DNA of 14,600 nt, from contig DDTD01000078.1 in the NCBI GenBank assembly GCA_002344005.1, forward strand, positions 1 to 14,600. The letters are read 5' to 3'. Origin of the DNA: Ignavibacteria bacterium UBA2373 (lineage in GTDB: Bacteria; Bacteroidota; Ignavibacteria; Kapaibacteriales; UBA961). The notes beneath the pieces are model-generated. The model was not told the origin of the DNA and searched no databases. It worked only from the letters and a program-made list of their open reading frames with translations. Of this stretch, positions 1 to 7,540 are shown one piece after another. The first letter of the stretch is position 1, and each line of letters begins with the position of its first letter. The translations under genes were made by a program, and so were the position numbers.

Positions 1-273
1 CTATTATCACTAGATGCTTCATCAATTCAATTCTCAGGACCTTTTACATTTAAAACAGAGGAAAAAGAATATGAAAGAGAAGAGGTTTTTCCTGTGAAGT
101 CGGATTTTGGATTACTTAGTTTATTAGAAAAAAGAATCGAGTCCGTTTATTGTAATCAAGAAAGAACTTCTTTGACTATTCAATTTGATGGAAATTTACT
201 TTTATTGTTAAAGAGTAATCAAATGTATGAGTGTTTTGAACTCTATATCGCAGGAAATAGAGCAATTGTTTAA
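1..273 (+). CDS. 3' end of an unrecognised gene (partial)
   Basis: Frame 1 is open from the window edge to a TAA at 271-273, giving the last 90 residues of a protein whose start lies outside the window. The fragment is acidic and hydrophilic in its first half (a run around TEEKEYEREE), then has alternating hydrophobic residues that look like beta strands (SLTIQFDGNLLLLLKSN), and ends in YECFELYIAGNRAIV. That ending, a strand followed by a conserved-looking YE..E/LYI.G segment, resembles small DUF6188-like or immunity-type proteins, but this is only an impression from the pattern. No catalytic motif or membrane segment is visible. It has no close neighbour downstream on the same strand until the regulator at 775. 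Confidence 0.6.
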   Translation, partial: LLSLDASSIQFSGPFTFKTEEKEYEREEVFPVKSDFGLLSLLEKRIESVYCNQERTSLTIQFDGNLLLLLKSNQMYECFELYIAGNRAIV

Positions 274-506
274 ATTTACTCATACTTTCTCCCTCACTCA
301 CACCATGGTATTTCCATTTATCAGCTTTCTACAGAATGGATGAGTAGAATGTTCCAAAAAATATATAATTCTTTAGGGATTTTTGTACAATCAAGGAACG
401 CAGACAATTCACAATTGCAGACTTAAAAAACAAAATTATCCAAACTCGAAGAAATAATTCTATTTCTTCATACTAGGCTATGATGATAAAAACATACCAT
501 AGTATT

Positions 507-760
507 TTAATATTCGATAATGATGCCATTATCTAATTCACCATGACGTATCCCCCAATCGGAAAACAATTCAAATTCGCTATGACGCACAAGTGGACAC
601 TGGACTATGGGGTCATCTGTTTTTATCATGCTCTGCATCGGCTTACCTTTCTAAAAAATGAAGAATCTCCTCATATATCGTAATTTCCGTGCCAAAATCA
701 ATGTGATAGACAATACATCACTAAAGAACCGTATTTTTGAATCGGATAATCATGATACAA
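507..760 (-). pseudogene. Decayed small gene, frameshifted (minus strand)
   Basis: Reading the minus strand from about 760 down to 507 gives consecutive protein-like pieces that need frame changes to join. The first is SDSKIRFFSDVLSI. The second is FGTEITIYEEILHFLE, in frame over 646-717. The third is an open stretch from 650 to a TAA at 507-509, containing KGKPMQSMIKTDDPIVQC and HSEFELFSDWGIRHGEL and ending IIIEY. The third piece alone has an ATG at 638 and would be a 43-residue ORF. The composition (acidic and aromatic residues with hydrophobic spacing) resembles real protein more than random AT-rich translation, and the pieces are in the correct linear order. I do not recognise the family. 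It could be chance, or sequence errors in an intact gene. Confidence 0.4.
732..739 (+). promoter_or_regulatory. Possible Bacteroidetes-type -7 element before the first TPR-BTAD gene
   Basis: TATTTTTG matches the Bacteroidetes -7 consensus TAnnTTTG and lies 35 bases before the GTG start at 775. No convincing TTG is present about 19-21 bases further upstream, so the -33 half is weak. A purine stretch AAGGGA at 764-769 sits 5 bases before the GTG and would serve as ribosome binding site. Confidence 0.3.
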
Positions 761-774
761 AGTAAGGGAATAAT

Positions 775-2907
775 GTGAGTTTTGATCAGGAACAATTATC
801 GGACAATATCAATCACTTGCTCAATAAAGCACGTACTGTATCGGAACAAGATAGCCAAGCGGCAATGTCATTGCTTACTCAAGCGCATAGTCTTGCAGAA
901 CAAACCCAAGATTATACTATTGTCAGCGATACGGTTCTCTGTATGGTGGACATCTATCACGCAATGAGACGCTATGATTGTGTGGAGTCATTCTCTCGGG
1001 AAATGATTGACCTATGCGGTGAGCACCATGACGATGAACGAGAAATGCTTCATACTCATAAACTTGCATTATGTTATATAGGGATAAGCAATGCTGATTC
1101 TGTTCTTCTATTGCTTTTGCCTTTGCTTCAACGTATGTCATCCTTGGAACATACTATACATTATCCGCAAACATTCAGTCTTCTCGCCGTTGCCTATCGT
1201 ATGAAAGGGGAATTAGAGAACGCAGAAAAAATGTCATTACAAGCCATTCACTATGCAGTAAGGGCAGGCAATAGTATCTCAGAATTGGAATCGCGTCAAA
1301 CACTTGGTTCAATTTATGGGCAAATGGGGAAATATAATGAAGCACTTGAACAATTCAGTACAATTTATTTGCATCCTCAAGCAAAAAAAACATTGCGATT
1401 ATTTCTTAATGTCTGTGGCTCTTTGTCGGAATTATATGGTGATATGGGTAATTCTCATAAATCTTTAGAGCTTGCAATGGAAGGATTGCACGCTATAAAA
1501 AACACTAATACTCGATTCATTGAAGCTATATTACACAGCCATGCCGGACGCGCTTATGTACTTATGGGTAATTATACCGCAGCATTAAATGAATATTTGC
1601 AATCAAAAACCATAAGGACTGAAATAGGTGATAAAGCCGGTATTGCCATTATCAATACCCGACTTGGCAGACTTTATCTCGAAGCACAAGAATATAATGA
1701 AGCACTGCGCTATGGTTATGAAGCACTTGCCTATGCGAAAGAACATAGATTTCCCGTTAATGAAGCATATTCCTATCTTCTTCTTGGGGAAGTATTTGTT
1801 GCCTTAGTTGATTATGAAGAAGCCATGCAGTATCTCTCGCAATCGTATTCTTGTTTTTCAATATTAGGTATGCTGGCAGGTTTACCATCATTGCAGCGCA
1901 ATAATTTATATAATGGACTTATTACTGTCCATACTCATCGTGGCGAGCATACTTTAGCCCATAGCTACCGTAATGAATTACAAACAATTATTGCACAAAC
2001 TCTTGATAAAGAACATGTTATAGAAAACATACATCAATTTGAGCAAAAAAGGACCGAAGAAAAATTTAAACTTATGGGATTGCGCTCAGTTGTGATTCCT
2101 CAACAAAAAATAAAAACAACTACGCCGCAAAAGATAGAATCTCAACATCACATCAGTATTTGTTTTTTCGGAAGATTTCGCATCAATGTCAATGGTAAGG
2201 ACATTACACCCGAACAATGGAAGCGTAAAAGAAATCGCGATATATTTAAATATATCGCTTTACACTATAAACAAACGATACCTGTTGAAAAAATTATTGA
2301 TATTTTCTGGGGATATGATCCACCTGCAAATGCTGCCAATATTATATGGAATGCGGCATCGGTAATACGCTCCATTTTTGAACCGGATTTACCGAAAGGA
2401 GCACCTTCAGCATATCTTATTGCCGCAGATAAATCATATACTCTTGATTTCGGTGAAAAAGCCGATATTGATTTTTATACTTTTTCTTCATTATTGCAAA
2501 AAGCAGAAAAAATATCAGATATACAAAAGCGTATCGAGACCATCGAAAACGCCATTGCTCTATATGAAGGTGATTTATTGCCGGAAGACATCTATGAAGA
2601 ATGGACTGAAACAAAGAGGGAAGAATATACATCATACTATATTGTTGCATGTTTGGAATGTTCACGTTATTATGCAGAACAAGAGAAATTTTCACTTTCT
2701 GCACGGTATGCAAAAAAAGTTATTGCCATAGACAATACCTATCGTAAGGCATATGAGATATTGGTGAAAGTATGTAAAGAAAATGGGAATATAAATGAAG
2801 CACATCGTAGTATTGCACAATGTAAAAAACAATATACAATTGAATATGGAGAGGCACCGCCGGCATGGTTAGATCAATTAGAACATTCACTTGCTTCTGT
2901 TATTTGA
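775..2907 (+). CDS. TPR-repeat transcriptional regulator with winged helix and BTAD domain (paralogue 1)
   Basis: This 710-residue protein is probably a cytoplasmic DNA-binding regulator. Residues about 20-405 are helical repeats of TPR type, with recurring units such as GKYNEALEQF, GNYTAALNEY, QEYNEALRYG and VDYEEAMQYL. A helical linker (about 405-445) follows. Residues about 452-550 fit an OmpR/PhoB-type winged helix (FFGRFRINVNGKDI, then EQWKRKRNRDIFKYIALHYK, then IIDIFWGYDPPANAANI). Residues about 555-700 fit a bacterial transcriptional activation domain (BTAD), with GDLLPEDIYEEW and the final YRKAYEILVKV segment. In AfsR/SARP-family regulators the winged helix is usually N-terminal with TPRs behind it; here the order is reversed. 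The start is GTG at 775, after AAGGGA; the next in-frame Met is residue 31, inside the repeat region. A paralogue follows 37 bases downstream, probably co-transcribed. Ligand and targets are unknown. Confidence 0.88.
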   Translation: MSFDQEQLSDNINHLLNKARTVSEQDSQAAMSLLTQAHSLAEQTQDYTIVSDTVLCMVDIYHAMRRYDCVESFSREMIDLCGEHHDDEREMLHTHKLALCYIGISNADSVLLLLLPLLQRMSSLEHTIHYPQTFSLLAVAYRMKGELENAEKMSLQAIHYAVRAGNSISELESRQTLGSIYGQMGKYNEALEQFSTIYLHPQAKKTLRLFLNVCGSLSELYGDMGNSHKSLELAMEGLHAIKNTNTRFIEAILHSHAGRAYVLMGNYTAALNEYLQSKTIRTEIGDKAGIAIINTRLGRLYLEAQEYNEALRYGYEALAYAKEHRFPVNEAYSYLLLGEVFVALVDYEEAMQYLSQSYSCFSILGMLAGLPSLQRNNLYNGLITVHTHRGEHTLAHSYRNELQTIIAQTLDKEHVIENIHQFEQKRTEEKFKLMGLRSVVIPQQKIKTTTPQKIESQHHISICFFGRFRINVNGKDITPEQWKRKRNRDIFKYIALHYKQTIPVEKIIDIFWGYDPPANAANIIWNAASVIRSIFEPDLPKGAPSAYLIAADKSYTLDFGEKADIDFYTFSSLLQKAEKISDIQKRIETIENAIALYEGDLLPEDIYEEWTETKREEYTSYYIVACLECSRYYAEQEKFSLSARYAKKVIAIDNTYRKAYEILVKVCKENGNINEAHRSIAQCKKQYTIEYGEAPPAWLDQLEHSLASVI

Positions 2908-2944
2908 CAATATATTACATCAACTTTTTTTTGTGAAATAAATC

Positions 2945-5068
2945 GTGAAATCATATTTACACTCACCATCTCATGAAATAAGTGTACAGCTTCAACAAAT
3001 TCAATCACTTATTTCAAGCAATCCGGAATCGGCTCTTGAGCAAATTGATGCTTTACAGTCAAAACTGGCTTCAGAACATGATTATCAAGTTGTATGCGAC
3101 ACGCTCTATAGAATTGCGGGATTATACCATTTACTTAAATTACCCGATAAAATAATCCCGATTTTTGATAATATATTTACACTTTGCAAGCAATATCATG
3201 ATGATGAACGATATATGTTCCACAAACAAAATCTGGCTACATTTTATTATTTATCCGGTAATTTTGATAAAGCTTTTTCAGTTATTTTTTCGCTTATACA
3301 AGAGTATGATTCACATAAGTACAGTGAATTATATCCACGAGCATTTTTGATTTTGTCGGGCATATCAAAACAACAAGGTGATATAAATAATTCACAGAAA
3401 TATGCTCAACAAGCAATAGCTTTTGCAACACAAAATGGTCATATCGGTGTAGAATTTGAGGCACGTGAAGTTCTTGCAGCAATTTTTTCCTTTTTAGGAC
3501 AATATAATCAAGCTATCGAGCAATTAAGTCAAGTATATCTTCATCCATATTGTAAAACAGATGAACGTTGTTTTCTGGGAGTCTGTTCAGCTCTCTCTGA
3601 ATTATATTCCGACACACAACAACCGACGAAAGCATTAGAACTTGCGATGGAAGGACTCTGTGTGCCAATGCACCTTGAATCTATGCACAATCACGCTAAA
3701 TTACATAGCAATGCAGGTCGGGCATACGCAGCTATGGGCAATTATAGTGCTGCACTTCGCGAGTATATGTTCTCAAAAAAAATTCGTACTGATTTGGGTG
3801 ATAAAGCCGGAATTATTCTTATTACACTTCGTTTAGCGAAGTTATATTATCAAGTAGGCGAATATCATGAGGCACTACGTTTTTCTCAAGAGGTACTTGG
3901 CGATTCCAAGAAATATACTATTACATTATATGAACCGTATGCACATCTGCTTATCGGCGAATCGTATGTTCAGCTACATCAAACAGATCAAGCACTTGTT
4001 TATTTTGAAACCTCATATCGAATATTTTTAGAAAGAAATCTATTAAAAGAAATTACCCGGGAAAATAGACATCGTTTGTTCGAAGGTTTAATAAAAATTC
4101 ACTCACAACTTGGTAATAGAGTACAATCACATAAATTTCGTAATGAGTTACAATCACTACTTGCCGGAACCATTGATCAGCAAGATGAGAATCGTGACGC
4201 AATCTACGAATTTGATGTACAGAGAAATATGGTTACTTTTAAAACGATGGGGATGCCGTCCATTATTATTCCACAATCTATACAAAAATCGGAGAAATCT
4301 AAAATCCCTGATATACAGGTTCGAGTATTGGGTAGATTTTATGTAGAGGTCAATGGTAAAGAAATTACATCTGAACAATGGAAACGTAAAAGAAGTCGAG
4401 ATATATTTAAATATATGGTATTGCATTATAAACAAACATTATCGGTAGAAAAAATTGTTGATATTTTTTGGGGATATAATGCTCCTGAAAATGCCGTGAA
4501 TATAGTTTGGAATGCTGTTTCGGTTATACGCTCAATTCTCGAACCTGATATGCCGAAGGGAATTCCTTCTTCGTATATTATAGCTGCCGATAAATCATAT
4601 ACCCTTGATTTTGGTGATAATGGGATAATTGATTGTTGTGAGTTCTTACATTATGTAACACAAGCACAACGATGTACAAATGAGTATGAATCTATAGAAT
4701 TAATAGAAAAAGCTCTCTCATATTATGGTGGGGATTTATTACCGGAAGATATTTATGAAGAATGGACACACGCCATAAGAGAAGATTACAAATCACACTA
4801 CATTCTGTGTTGCTTACAATGCTCTGCATTCTATGCAGAAGTGCATAACTATGACCTTTCAATCAGTTATGCAAAAAAAATTATTGCCATAGACTATACC
4901 TATCGTAAGGCGTATGAGATATTGGTGAAAGTGTGTAAAGAAAGTGGAAATATAAACGAAGCACATCGTAGTATTGCACAATGTAAAAAACAATATATAA
5001 TTGAATATGGAGAAGCACCGCCGACATGGTTAGATCAATTAGATTTTTTGCTTAGTGATGGCGTATAG
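2945..5068 (+). CDS. TPR-repeat transcriptional regulator with winged helix and BTAD domain (paralogue 2)
   Basis: This 707-residue protein aligns with the preceding gene almost without gaps. TPR-like repeats cover about residues 20-405 (GNFDKAFSVI, GQYNQAIEQL, GNYSAALREY, GEYHEALRFS). A winged helix spans about 449-545 (VRVLGRFYVEVNGKEI, EQWKRKRSRDIFKYMVLHYK, IVDIFWGYNAPENAVNI), and a BTAD domain about 550-700 (GDLLPEDIYEEW, then YRKAYEILVKVCKESGN). The N-terminal ~120 residues diverge most, the winged helix is close, and the last ~55 residues are nearly identical to paralogue 1. The two proteins may therefore recognise similar DNA but sense different signals; this is inference. The start is GTG at 2945 without a clear Shine-Dalgarno sequence, only 37 bases after the previous stop, and no promoter is visible between them, so the pair is likely one operon. 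Confidence 0.88.
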   Translation: MKSYLHSPSHEISVQLQQIQSLISSNPESALEQIDALQSKLASEHDYQVVCDTLYRIAGLYHLLKLPDKIIPIFDNIFTLCKQYHDDERYMFHKQNLATFYYLSGNFDKAFSVIFSLIQEYDSHKYSELYPRAFLILSGISKQQGDINNSQKYAQQAIAFATQNGHIGVEFEAREVLAAIFSFLGQYNQAIEQLSQVYLHPYCKTDERCFLGVCSALSELYSDTQQPTKALELAMEGLCVPMHLESMHNHAKLHSNAGRAYAAMGNYSAALREYMFSKKIRTDLGDKAGIILITLRLAKLYYQVGEYHEALRFSQEVLGDSKKYTITLYEPYAHLLIGESYVQLHQTDQALVYFETSYRIFLERNLLKEITRENRHRLFEGLIKIHSQLGNRVQSHKFRNELQSLLAGTIDQQDENRDAIYEFDVQRNMVTFKTMGMPSIIIPQSIQKSEKSKIPDIQVRVLGRFYVEVNGKEITSEQWKRKRSRDIFKYMVLHYKQTLSVEKIVDIFWGYNAPENAVNIVWNAVSVIRSILEPDMPKGIPSSYIIAADKSYTLDFGDNGIIDCCEFLHYVTQAQRCTNEYESIELIEKALSYYGGDLLPEDIYEEWTHAIREDYKSHYILCCLQCSAFYAEVHNYDLSISYAKKIIAIDYTYRKAYEILVKVCKESGNINEAHRSIAQCKKQYIIEYGEAPPTWLDQLDFLLSDGV

Positions 5069-5112
5069 TATATATTGAGAGTATAAGTATATTTGTTATT
5101 CTTTATCAAAAA

Positions 5113-5141
5113 AAAGCTCCGCATATGGTATGCGGAGCTTT
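5113..5141 (-). terminator. Strong intrinsic terminator between the convergent regulator and frr operons
   Basis: A perfect 13-base-pair stem (5113-5125 with 5129-5141) closes a 3-base loop; the GC-rich core is GCTCCGC/GCGGAGC. On the minus strand the stem is followed by a run of Ts (the plus strand has eight As at 5108-5115), the classic Rho-independent layout for the end of the frr operon. On the plus strand the downstream tract is only moderately T-rich, so it may also stop the regulator transcript, less efficiently. Confidence 0.85.
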
Positions 5142-5172
5142 GAAGATTGTTTGCCTGAATATTGCGGAAGAA

Positions 5173-5733
5173 TTAATCTTCCATAATTTCTTTTTCTTTT
5201 TTACTTAGCACAGCATCAATTTCCGTAATATATTTATCGGTAATTTTTTGAATTTCTGCTTCACCGCGCTTTGTTTCGTCTTCGGAGAAATGTTCGGTTT
5301 TTTCAGCAGCTTTTAATTTTTCGATATAATCGCGTCTAATATTGCGTACCGCGACTTTGCCTTCTTCAGCCATTTTTTTGCACATTTTGACATATTCTTT
5401 GCGGCGTTCTTCGGTTAATGGCGGGACGGGAATGCGAATAACCGTACCATCATTTGAAGGGTTCAGCCCAAGGTCTGATTGATGGATAGCTTTTTCAATG
5501 GCATTAATTGTTGTTCTATCCCATGGTTGAATAAGGATAGTGCGCGCATCGGGAGTGGAAACACTTCCCACTTGCGGTAAAGGCGTTGGCGACCCGTAAT
5601 AATCAATTTTCAGATTATCCATCAAGGAAGCGGAAGCCCTTCCTGTGCGCACTTTGGTAATGCTGTGTGCGGTATGTTCTACGGCTTTTGCCATAGCGTC
5701 ACGCGTTTGGTCAAGAATTGTTGATACCGGCAT
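5173..5733 (-). CDS. frr: Ribosome recycling factor (RRF)
   Basis: The 186-residue protein has the usual length of bacterial RRF, which with EF-G splits the post-termination ribosome so that subunits can be reused. Visible family signatures are KVRTGRASASLMDNLKIDYYG near residues 28-48 with GSPTPLPQVGSVSTPDAR directly after it, then IQPWDRTTINAIEKAI, GLNPSNDGTVIRIPVPPLT and EERRKEYVKMCKKMAEEGK, and a long charged C-terminal helix. The ATG is at 5731-5733, with an AT-rich leader and no clear Shine-Dalgarno sequence. It is the last gene of the operon, 31 bases after pyrH and just before the terminator at 5113-5141. The pyrH-frr pair is conserved in most bacteria. All expected motifs are present. 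Confidence 0.97.
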   Translation of the reverse strand: MPVSTILDQTRDAMAKAVEHTAHSITKVRTGRASASLMDNLKIDYYGSPTPLPQVGSVSTPDARTILIQPWDRTTINAIEKAIHQSDLGLNPSNDGTVIRIPVPPLTEERRKEYVKMCKKMAEEGKVAVRNIRRDYIEKLKAAEKTEHFSEDETKRGEAEIQKITDKYITEIDAVLSKKEKEIMED

Positions 5734-5764
5734 AATATTAAATAATGAAAATGAGTTAAAATTG

Positions 5765-6481
5765 TTATTCAGTTACGACAGTTGCAATGGGTTCACCTTT
5801 GAGCAACCGTGTAAGGTTTCCTTTTTCATTCATATTAAAGACTAAAATCGGAAGTTTGTTTTCCCGACATAAGGTAATAGCAGTGGAGTCCATCACACGT
5901 AAGTCACGCGCCAAGACATCTTGGTATGTGATATGGTCGAAACGTTTTGCTTGGGGAAATTTTTCCGGATCGGCATCATAAACGCCGTCCACTCTTGTTC
6001 CTTTAATGATCACATCAGCTTCGATTTCGATGGCACGGAGTGCGGCGGCAGTATCGGTAGTGAAGTAAGGGTTGCCGGTGCCTGCACCAAAGATGACCAC
6101 TCTGTTTTTTTCGAGGTGGCGCATTGCTCTTCGTCGTATATAGGGTTCGGCGATTTGGTGCATGTGGATAGCCGTTTGTAAGCGGGTGGGTACGCCGATT
6201 TTTTCTAAGGCATTCTGGAAACCGATGGAATTAATGACCGTTGCCAGCATACCCATATAATCACCCGAGACTTTATCAATGCCTTGTGCAGCAGCTTGCA
6301 CACCGCGGAAGATATTACCGCCCCCAACAACTAACCCAATTTGAACACCCAGATTATGTGCTTCCCGCACTTCCTCGGCAAATGAAACCAACACAGAGGA
6401 GCTTATCCCGAATTGTTGTTCACCCATCAAGGATTCACCGCTAAGTTTGAGTAATATACGTTTGTATCGAAGTGGGGTCAT
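5765..6481 (-). CDS. pyrH: UMP kinase (uridylate kinase)
   Basis: PyrH phosphorylates UMP to UDP with ATP in pyrimidine nucleotide synthesis; the bacterial enzyme belongs to the amino acid kinase fold and is usually hexameric. Counting from the chosen start, the signatures are KLSGESL (12-18, phosphate binding), GGGNIFRG (53-60), GDYMGMLATVINS (73-85), GAGTGNPYFTTDTAAALRA (132-150), the uridylate kinase segment VDGVYDADP (164-172) and a final strand region with LPILVFNMNEKGNL. Length is 238 residues, normal for the family. The reading frame is open further upstream to a TTG at 6499, but the ATG at 6481 is preceded at 8 bases by AAAAGGA (6490-6496) and the protein then begins MTPLRYKRILLKLSGES, as in homologues, so that start is preferred. 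Confidence 0.97.
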   Translation of the reverse strand: MTPLRYKRILLKLSGESLMGEQQFGISSSVLVSFAEEVREAHNLGVQIGLVVGGGNIFRGVQAAAQGIDKVSGDYMGMLATVINSIGFQNALEKIGVPTRLQTAIHMHQIAEPYIRRRAMRHLEKNRVVIFGAGTGNPYFTTDTAAALRAIEIEADVIIKGTRVDGVYDADPEKFPQAKRFDHITYQDVLARDLRVMDSTAITLCRENKLPILVFNMNEKGNLTRLLKGEPIATVVTE

Positions 6482-6489
6482 TTCACATA

Positions 6490-6496
6490 TCCTTTT
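6490..6496 (-). promoter_or_regulatory. Ribosome binding site that fixes the pyrH start
   Basis: On the minus strand AAAAGGA lies 8 bases before the ATG at 6481. The alternative in-frame TTG at 6499 overlaps this very sequence, so the Shine-Dalgarno element cannot serve it. Confidence 0.7.
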
Positions 6497-6558
6497 CAAT
6501 TAAATGAACATACAGTTAAGATTTTCGATGGTTATACTTCCGTATCAGCCATATATGG

Positions 6559-6594
6559 AAACGGTGCAGATTGTATAAATAACCCGCACCGTTT
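6559..6594 (-). other. Hairpin in the tsf-pyrH spacer
   Basis: A perfect 9-base inverted repeat (6559-6567 with 6586-6594, sequence AAACGGTGC) encloses an 18-base AT-rich loop in the 151-base gap between tsf and pyrH. There is no T-run after it on the minus strand, so it is not a standard intrinsic terminator. It could be an RNA processing or stability element, or a partial attenuator that lowers pyrH-frr expression relative to the ribosomal genes. The role is inference. Confidence 0.4.
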
Positions 6595-6632
6595 GCAATG
6601 TAATGAAAGAATTTCAAAAGAACAAATTATGA

Positions 6633-7490
6633 TTATTCTTCACCGAGGAAATAGCGCGTAAAGCTCACAAGAGCCACGTCATTACCTTCGGTTGCAGAAA
6701 TGTCTTTTAGGACATCTTTGATTGTTTTATTGCCGTCTTTTACGAAGGCTTGTTCAACCAAACAGTTTTCCTGATAATATTTTTCAAGGCGACCGGTAGC
6801 GATTTTTTCAGCTATTTCGGGTTTTTTGCCTTCATTGACAGCTTGTTCTTTGTAGATTTCAATTTCTTTTTCAATAGCTTCGGTGTTCACATTGGAGCGA
6901 TCGGTATAAAGCGGTTTCATAGCAGCAACTTGCATTGCTATGTCGCGCAATAAAGCCAATCCTGATTCGGAACGAACGGGAGCAGTTGTTTCGATGAGCA
7001 CTCCTAATTTGCTTCCGGCATGGATATAGGACGCCACAGTACCTGTGGAAGTGATGCGACGCTCAAAACGTTTTACGCCGATTTTCTCGCTGAATTTTGC
7101 AAGAATTTCATTGTAAAGATCATTTAACGTTTTGTCACCAGCGGATTGAGCCATTAACTCTTCTACTGTGGTAACATTTTGCGTTAATAATGTTTCGCCG
7201 ATTTGAGCAGCAAAAGCAACAAATTCTTCATTGCGAGCAACGAAATCGGTTTCGCAGTTTACTTCAGCCATAATACCGAGAGTCCCATCAGCGGAGGTAA
7301 GCGCAACCACAGCACCTTCATTAGCAGAGCGGTCTGCACGTTTGGCAACCGAAGCCGCGCCACGTTTACGAAGATTGTCAATAGCTTCATCCATATTACC
7401 TTGTGCTTCATCGAGAGCTTTTTTACATTCAGCCATGCCTGCGCCGGTTTTATCGCGCAATTCTTTTACCATTTGAGGTGTTACTGCCAT
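6633..7490 (-). CDS. tsf: Translation elongation factor Ts
   Basis: EF-Ts is the nucleotide exchange factor that reloads EF-Tu with GTP in the cytoplasm. The 285-residue product has an N-terminal UBA-like domain (TPQMVKELRDKTGAGMAECK, then KALDEAQGNMDEAIDNLRKRG), the hallmark EF-Tu contact motif TDFV at residues 81-84 within NCETDFVARNEEF, and the core dimerisation-like region with YIHAGSKLGVLIE and MQVAAMKPLY. The ATG at 7490 is preceded at 10 bases by AAAGGA (7501-7506). It follows rpsB by 50 bases, the nearly universal rpsB-tsf pairing. Length and motifs are ordinary for Bacteroidota/Chlorobi relatives. Confidence 0.97.
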   Translation of the reverse strand: MAVTPQMVKELRDKTGAGMAECKKALDEAQGNMDEAIDNLRKRGAASVAKRADRSANEGAVVALTSADGTLGIMAEVNCETDFVARNEEFVAFAAQIGETLLTQNVTTVEELMAQSAGDKTLNDLYNEILAKFSEKIGVKRFERRITSTGTVASYIHAGSKLGVLIETTAPVRSESGLALLRDIAMQVAAMKPLYTDRSNVNTEAIEKEIEIYKEQAVNEGKKPEIAEKIATGRLEKYYQENCLVEQAFVKDGNKTIKDVLKDISATEGNDVALVSFTRYFLGEE

Positions 7491-7540
7491 TTGATGTTAT
7501 TCCTTTGGAAAAAATAATTAAGAATATGGTGTAAAAAGGA

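Larger units (their letters stand above)
274..774. other. 501-base stretch without an intact gene; gene relics and a possible promoter
   Basis: No complete gene can be supported here. The minus strand at 507-760 holds protein-like pieces in different frames (listed separately as a pseudogene). The plus strand around 381-475 has a protein-like piece without a start (FTIADLKNKIIQTRRN), ending at a TAG. A perfect 8-base inverted repeat lies at 448-455/462-469 with a 6-base loop, but it is AT-rich and has no T-run after it. The last 45 bases probably hold the promoter of the following regulator gene. The stretch looks like a graveyard of small genes. Confidence 0.5.

Noticed and set aside
448..469. 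Inverted repeat GAAGAAAT/ATTTCTTC as a terminator of the first partial gene
   Set aside because: The stem is AT-rich, lies 175 bases after the stop codon and has no T-run.
775..5068. The two tandem regulator genes as a mobile element, or as signalling NTPases of the AfsR type
   Set aside because: There are no flanking inverted or direct repeats of insertion-sequence type, no transposase, and no Walker A motif (GxxxxGK[ST]) in either protein.
6482..6499. Upstream TTG start for pyrH, adding six residues
   Set aside because: The TTG overlaps the Shine-Dalgarno sequence that fits the ATG at 6481, and the added residues are not typical of UMP kinases.
7203..7517. Plus-strand ORF opposite the start of tsf
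   Set aside because: Antisense shadow of the conserved EF-Ts N-terminal domain.
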